From NCBI GenBank assembly GCA_900763175.1, contig CAAFJI010000308.1:1-8113 (forward strand): a stretch of DNA of 8,113 nt, read 5' to 3'. Within the stretch, counting starts at the first letter, position 1; every line of letters begins with the position of its first letter. Below are positions 5,319 to 8,113 of this stretch, piece by piece. The DNA comes from Lachnospiraceae bacterium (lineage in GTDB: Bacteria > Bacillota > Clostridia > Lachnospirales > Lachnospiraceae). The translations under genes and the position numbers were made by a program. The notes under the pieces are model-generated. The model searched no databases and was not told the origin of the DNA. It was given only the letters and a program-made list of their open reading frames with translations.

Positions 5319-6047
5319 TTATTCATATTTTACGATTTCTTTTTTCAGCCGCTTCATAATTCGCTTTTCCAGTCTGGAAATATAGGATTGGGAAATTCCC
5401 AGAAGATCGGCCACCTCTTTCTGGGTTTTCTCTCCACTTTCCTGCCTTCCAAGCCCGAAACGGAGCTTGATAATGGTTTGCTCCCTTTGAGAAAGCTTGG
5501 CAATAGCCTTTTTCAGGAGCTTAATCTCAACTTCATCCTCCAGCCGTTTCGAGATCACATCCTCGTCTGTCCCCAGGATATCCGACAAAAGCAGCTCATT
5601 TCCATCCCAGTCCACATTCAAAGGCTCATCTATGGAAACCTCCATCTTCGTCTTGCTGTTGCGCCTTAAATACATAAGGATTTCATTTTCAATACACCTT
5701 GATGCATAGGTAGCCAGTTTGATATTTTTTACTGGATTAAAGGTGTTGATGGCTTTTATCAGCCCGATAGTCCCTATGGAAATAAGATCCTCCACACTCA
5801 CTCCTGTATTGTCAAACTTTTTCGCAATATACACTACCAGCCTGAGATTGTGCTCAATTAAAAGAGATTTCGCCTTTTTCTCTTCTGAAGTTCCTATCAT
5901 CTCAAGGATTCTGGCCTCTCTCTGGCTTTCCAGCGGTGGCGGAAGAATGTCACTTCCGCCGATATAATAAACATCTCCCTGTCTTCCGAGAAGAAATCTG
6001 GGCATTACCTGAAATGGATAATAAGTTGCTCCTGCTGCTCTGTTCAT
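5319..6047 (-). CDS. sigE: Pro-sigma-E, early mother-cell sporulation sigma factor
   Basis: The 242-aa protein is sigma-E, which directs early mother-cell transcription during sporulation. It is made as an inactive membrane-associated precursor and cut by SpoIIGA. The signature Y-Y-I-G-G-S-D with L-P-P-P-L (27-39) begins the mature part. Region 2 spans about 64-133, including N-L-R-L-V-V-Y-I-A and the -10-binding T-Y-A-S-R-C-I-E-N-E (113-122). Region 4 ends with a helix-turn-helix at about 207-236 (Q-K-E-V-A-D-L-L-G-I-S-Q-S-Y-I-S-R-L). The start at 6047 is chosen because GGGAGGGG lies eight bases upstream and it gives a 26-residue pro-sequence before Y-Y-I-G-G, the same length I recall for B. 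subtilis (239 aa overall). An in-frame ATG at 6185 has no good ribosome site. The pro-sequence is less basic than usual. It follows spoIIGA after 156 bases. Confidence 0.95.
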   Translation of the reverse strand: MNRAAGATYYPFQVMPRFLLGRQGDVYYIGGSDILPPPLESQREARILEMIGTSEEKKAKSLLIEHNLRLVVYIAKKFDNTGVSVEDLISIGTIGLIKAINTFNPVKNIKLATYASRCIENEILMYLRRNSKTKMEVSIDEPLNVDWDGNELLLSDILGTDEDVISKRLEDEVEIKLLKKAIAKLSQREQTIIKLRFGLGRQESGEKTQKEVADLLGISQSYISRLEKRIMKRLKKEIVKYE

Positions 6048-6203
6048 AAACAAGTCCCCTCCCAACCTGTCCGATATCCACGAACTTGCTCTTGAGCCCG
6101 TTTGAAAAATCATTCCTGCAAAATGTGCGTCACAGTTTACAGAAAGCACTTTCCAAATACGCTCTGGAAAAAATAGCTCATTCATGACTGCCGTCCAGGA
6201 CTT

Positions 6204-7049
6204 TCATAGCAATATTCTGGAATTCAACAGTATCTGGTACTCTTTTCCCAAAGCAGAGGGTTCCACAGCCAGTGCCAGTACAGGATCTGCAACATGAATC
6301 ATCTCTCTGGGAGTGTGAATGCAAAGATCATCCAATACAACAGCCAGCATCATCCCTTCTTCCCCAATGGTTCTATAGGGAAGAAAGTGAGGATGCATCT
6401 CTGTAAGTTCTGTACTTTCCAACTTCATAGGATTTTCCAGAATGGTTCTCAGTCCATCTGAGGCCTCTTTTGACAGCATTGCTTCCATAACCTCCGGTTT
6501 TACCACAAAAACCGCATTCTGATTCACGGGATCCACCAGAAGATTTCCCGTATCCAGAAATCCGAAAAATCTCTGTACATTCCCCTTCCAGGACAGGGTC
6601 ACCGGATAAATGTTTTTCCACCGGGCCCGAAAAGAGTCTGAGAGATAGATTAGTGCACTCATTCCCAGATATGCACCAAATGCTACAATCACAAATCTAA
6701 GAGGCGTCCTTTCTTTTACCGGTGCCGCTTCCATGATGCCGCCCATAAGAAATGCCATCAGATAGATGGTCACCAGAGCTTTTACAAGCAATCCGTTTTT
6801 CTTTAAGGAAAGACCATACGTAAGCATCAGCCAGGCGCATCCTCCGTGAAGCAGGATTTTTGCCGGAAAAATAATGGGTCCAGGTATATAAAGAACAAGG
6901 CAGGAAAACAGCGCTCCGGCTACAGCAGAGAGAAATGTTCTTTTCCGGCTGCATCTGTGCAGAAACAGCTTTTCCACAATGCGCAGAAGAATGTAATCCA
7001 TCAAAAGATTCATTCCAAAGACAATGTCTATGTATACGTCATAATACAT
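6204..7049 (-). CDS. spoIIGA: Sigma-E processing protease SpoIIGA
   Basis: The 281-aa protein is the membrane aspartic protease that removes the pro-sequence of sigma-E after asymmetric division, on a signal from the forespore protein SpoIIR. The N-terminal half has five hydrophobic segments (about 5-27, 39-56, 58-80, 88-108 and 117-137), starting with Y-Y-D-V-Y-I-D-I-V-F-x-x-N typical of the family. The cytoplasmic C-terminal half has the catalytic F-L-D-T-G-N (D166) of a retropepsin-like fold and the conserved L-P-Y-R-T-I-G (223-229). The family works as a dimer. It is somewhat shorter than the B. subtilis protein (309 aa as I recall). The ATG at 7049 follows a G-rich site, AGGGGG, with a five-base spacer. 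The gene leads the operon with sigE. Confidence 0.94.
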   Translation of the reverse strand: MYYDVYIDIVFGMNLLMDYILLRIVEKLFLHRCSRKRTFLSAVAGALFSCLVLYIPGPIIFPAKILLHGGCAWLMLTYGLSLKKNGLLVKALVTIYLMAFLMGGIMEAAPVKERTPLRFVIVAFGAYLGMSALIYLSDSFRARWKNIYPVTLSWKGNVQRFFGFLDTGNLLVDPVNQNAVFVVKPEVMEAMLSKEASDGLRTILENPMKLESTELTEMHPHFLPYRTIGEEGMMLAVVLDDLCIHTPREMIHVADPVLALAVEPSALGKEYQILLNSRILL

Positions 7050-7076
7050 AAAAACCCCCTGTGGCCTGTCAATCCT

Positions 7077-7092
7077 TCACTTTGGTAAGTGA
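7077..7092 (-). promoter_or_regulatory. Inverted repeat at the 5' end of the spoIIG transcript
   Basis: TCACTT/AAGTGA with a 4-nt loop lies at the predicted transcription start (about 7090). It could be a 5'-end stabilising hairpin or a protein site in the initially transcribed region; the sequence alone does not decide. Confidence 0.35.
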
Positions 7093-7096
7093 GCTC

Positions 7097-7130
7097 ATTA
7101 TACGGTCACAAGGGGTGCAGATTTTGTCAA
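7097..7130 (-). promoter_or_regulatory. spoIIG promoter, sigma-A type with 22-bp spacer
   Basis: On the minus strand a perfect TTGACA (7130-7125) and a perfect TATAAT (7102-7097) are separated by 22 bases instead of 17. The B. subtilis spoIIG promoter is known for such a 22-bp spacer and for dependence on phosphorylated Spo0A. The predicted start is about 7090, roughly 40 bases ahead of spoIIGA. Two hexamers this exact at this odd distance, ahead of spoIIGA, are unlikely by chance. Confidence 0.85.
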
Positions 7131-7131
7131 A
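7125..7131. promoter_or_regulatory. Spo0A box overlapping the spoIIG -35
   Basis: TGTCAAA on the plus strand matches six of seven bases of the Spo0A box TGTCGAA and covers the -35 hexamer, at about -35 to -41. This is where an activating Spo0A site sits in the B. subtilis promoter. Confidence 0.55.
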
Positions 7132-7164
7132 AAGGGACGGGAATTCCTCAGAATTTCTCGCCCC
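7129..7164 (-). terminator. Intrinsic terminator of aroD
   Basis: On the minus strand GGGGCGAGAAATTC (7164-7151) folds through a TGAG loop onto GAATTCCCGTCCC (7146-7134), with one mismatch, one bulged A and one G-T wobble, followed by five T residues (7133-7129). It lies 20 bases after the aroD stop. The T-run is also the start of the -35 region of the spoIIG promoter. Confidence 0.8.
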
Positions 7165-7166
7165 TT

Positions 7167-7173
7167 TTCGACG
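7167..7173 (-). promoter_or_regulatory. Upstream Spo0A-like box of the spoIIG promoter
   Basis: CGTCGAA on the minus strand matches six of seven bases of TGTCGAA, at about -77 to -83 from the predicted start, similar to the distal Spo0A site of B. subtilis spoIIG. It is also part of a small inverted repeat GACGG/CCGTC (7170-7185) overlapping the aroD stop codon. Confidence 0.45.
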
Positions 7174-7183
7174 GCAGATTCCG

Positions 7184-7954
7184 TCACGCTTCTTGATTTT
7201 TCTGGTGTAAGGCTGCAAGCAGGGTTCTTAATTCCCCGATTGGAAACTGACCTGGAGCAGATGCTGCTCCTACTGTTCCAAAGGTAATGGAGGAACCGAA
7301 ATTTTCTCCGGCTATCCGGCTGATGGAACCGATACTTCCCATTGCCATGGATACCAGCGGCTTTTCACATTCTTTTCTCATATCGTTTGTTGCCTCCATG
7401 ATTGCAGACACATCTCCGAATCCATGAGGCATTACCGCTATTTTCAGGATATCAGCCCCGGATTTTTCCATTTCCCGGAAGCGTTCCAGGAGAACCTCAC
7501 GGCTGTCTGCTTTCTCAAAATCGTGGGAGGATGCGATTACAACGCTTCCTTCTTTATGAAGAGATTCTATCAGGTTCTTTTTTTCCTGCGGATTTCCCAT
7601 CACTTCCACATCCACCAGGTCTGCTTTGTGGCTTCTTGCCGCAGCCAGATTGCAGGCCGCATATTCTTCCAGGGAAATTTCTATGCTTCCTCCTTCTTCT
7701 TTCGTGCGGATAGTGAACAAAAGAGGAATCTCGCCCAGAATTTCAGATACTTCATCCAGCACTTCCTGGCAGACTGCCTGGTCTAAAAGTCCCTCAAAAA
7801 AGTCAGCCCGCCACTCTACCAGGTCAGCACCGACTTCTTTTGCCGCTTTTGCCTCCTGACAAATGAACTCCTTCGTAGTTCCTGTTAAGGGAACACAGAT
7901 TTTCGGGATTCCTTCTCCGATAAGCAGGCTCTTTATTTTAATTGCTTTTGTCAT
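7184..7954 (-). CDS. aroD: Type I 3-dehydroquinate dehydratase
   Basis: The 256-aa cytoplasmic enzyme converts 3-dehydroquinate to 3-dehydroshikimate, the third step of the shikimate pathway, through a Schiff base on lysine. The family motifs are present: E47-W-R-A-D (substrate-binding E and R), F-T-I-R83-T, the catalytic H144 in S-S-H-D-F, the Schiff-base K171 in I-L-K-I-A-V-M-P, G-S-I-G-S-I-S-R213, and A-S-A-P-G-Q236 near the C-terminus. The length is normal for the type I (beta/alpha)8 barrel. The ATG at 7954 follows AAAGGAG with a ten-base gap. It is divergent from aroE, which catalyses the next step. I see no convincing promoter for it in 7955-8031. It has its own terminator, so the sporulation operon downstream is transcribed separately. 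Confidence 0.96.
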   Translation of the reverse strand: MTKAIKIKSLLIGEGIPKICVPLTGTTKEFICQEAKAAKEVGADLVEWRADFFEGLLDQAVCQEVLDEVSEILGEIPLLFTIRTKEEGGSIEISLEEYAACNLAAARSHKADLVDVEVMGNPQEKKNLIESLHKEGSVVIASSHDFEKADSREVLLERFREMEKSGADILKIAVMPHGFGDVSAIMEATNDMRKECEKPLVSMAMGSIGSISRIAGENFGSSITFGTVGAASAPGQFPIGELRTLLAALHQKNQEA

Positions 7955-7957
7955 TTC

Positions 7958-7986
7958 TTGACATCTCCTTTCCTGTAGAATAAAAT
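7958..7986 (+). promoter_or_regulatory. Strong sigma-A promoter of aroE
   Basis: TTGACA (7958-7963, perfect) and TAAAAT (7981-7986, five of six) are 17 bases apart on the plus strand, giving a start near 7993 and a leader of about 39 nt. The -35 lies between the aroD start codon and its ribosome site on the opposite strand, so initiation at this promoter could interfere with aroD expression. Confidence 0.75.
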
Positions 7987-8003
7987 AAATCCAATAGTTA
8001 ATT

Positions 8004-8019
8004 TGAAAAAATTTTTTCA
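8004..8019. promoter_or_regulatory. A/T palindrome in the aroD-aroE intergenic region
   Basis: TGAAAAAATTTTTTCA is a perfect 16-bp palindrome between the predicted aroE start (about 7993) and the aroE AGGAGG (8019-8024). It is a plausible operator or a bent A-tract. No regulator family can be named from it. Confidence 0.45.
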
Positions 8020-8031
8020 GGAGGTAATTCC

Positions 8032-8113
8032 ATGATTCCTATTACCGGTCATACACAGCTTACTGCGCTTCTTGGAAGTCCGGTGGCACACAGTATTTCT
8101 CCCATGATGCATA
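8032..8113 (+). CDS. aroE: Shikimate dehydrogenase, N-terminal fragment
   Basis: The 27 visible codons end at the window edge. L-L-G-S-P-V-A-H-S-I-S-P-M-M-H is the N-terminal signature of AroE, the NADPH-dependent reductase of 3-dehydroshikimate to shikimate; the S-I-S serines bind shikimate in the family. The ATG at 8032 follows AGGAGG (8019-8024) with a seven-base spacer. Paralogous quinate/shikimate dehydrogenases (YdiB-like) share this motif, but the divergent aroD favours AroE. Confidence 0.88.
   Translation, partial: MIPITGHTQLTALLGSPVAHSISPMMH

Noticed and set aside
7067..7072. A second TTGACA upstream of spoIIGA on the minus strand
   Set aside because: It lies within the leader only about 18 bases before the start codon, so no -10 could fit ahead of the ribosome site.
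7402..7859. Plus-strand frames antisense to aroD
   Set aside because: aroD has a full set of catalytic motifs; these frames have no supporting signals.

Overview
The window looks like a chromosomal segment from an endospore-forming, low-to-moderate GC Clostridia genome, most likely family Lachnospiraceae. The evidence is a spoIIGA-sigE sporulation operon, strong AGGAGG-type ribosome binding sites, sigma-A-like promoters, and a set of small zinc-ribbon membrane proteins of a style common in gut Lachnospiraceae. The family assignment is an inference from gene style; no marker gene is present. Almost everything reads on the minus strand, so the biological order runs from right to left. Only the partial gene at the right edge is on the plus strand.

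Right end (7184-8113): aroD (type I 3-dehydroquinate dehydratase, minus) and the first 27 codons of aroE (shikimate dehydrogenase, plus) are divergent. They share a 77-bp intergenic region with a near-consensus promoter for aroE and a 16-bp A/T palindrome. aroD ends at an intrinsic terminator (7129-7164) whose T-run merges with the -35 of the next operon.

Middle (4701-7173): an operon of spoIIGA, sigE and an unrecognised 143-aa helical protein, closed by a terminator at 4701-4738. Its promoter has consensus hexamers 22 bp apart and two near-consensus Spo0A boxes, the arrangement known for the B. subtilis spoIIG promoter. SpoIIGA is the membrane protease that removes the pro-sequence of sigma-E, the first mother-cell sporulation sigma factor. 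sigG, often next to sigE, is not directly downstream here.

Left half (1-4697): three complete zinc-ribbon membrane proteins (267, 177 and 299 aa), then a 547-aa FHA-domain protein, then the start of a fourth zinc-ribbon protein coupled to the FHA gene. All four ribbons have identical CxxC-x10-CxxC spacing at the extreme N-terminus. The three complete proteins follow the ribbon with a low-complexity linker and membrane helices. The 267-aa protein also carries a C-terminal domain resembling the P1 head of SecD. The FHA protein has an unusual tandem-repeat linker. These genes may form a membrane-associated assembly or signalling locus, but its function is not known from the sequence.

Non-coding structure is rich: a folded intergenic element of about 200 bp (2897-3097), a terminator drawn as a three-way junction (1857-1936), and leader hairpins before two genes.
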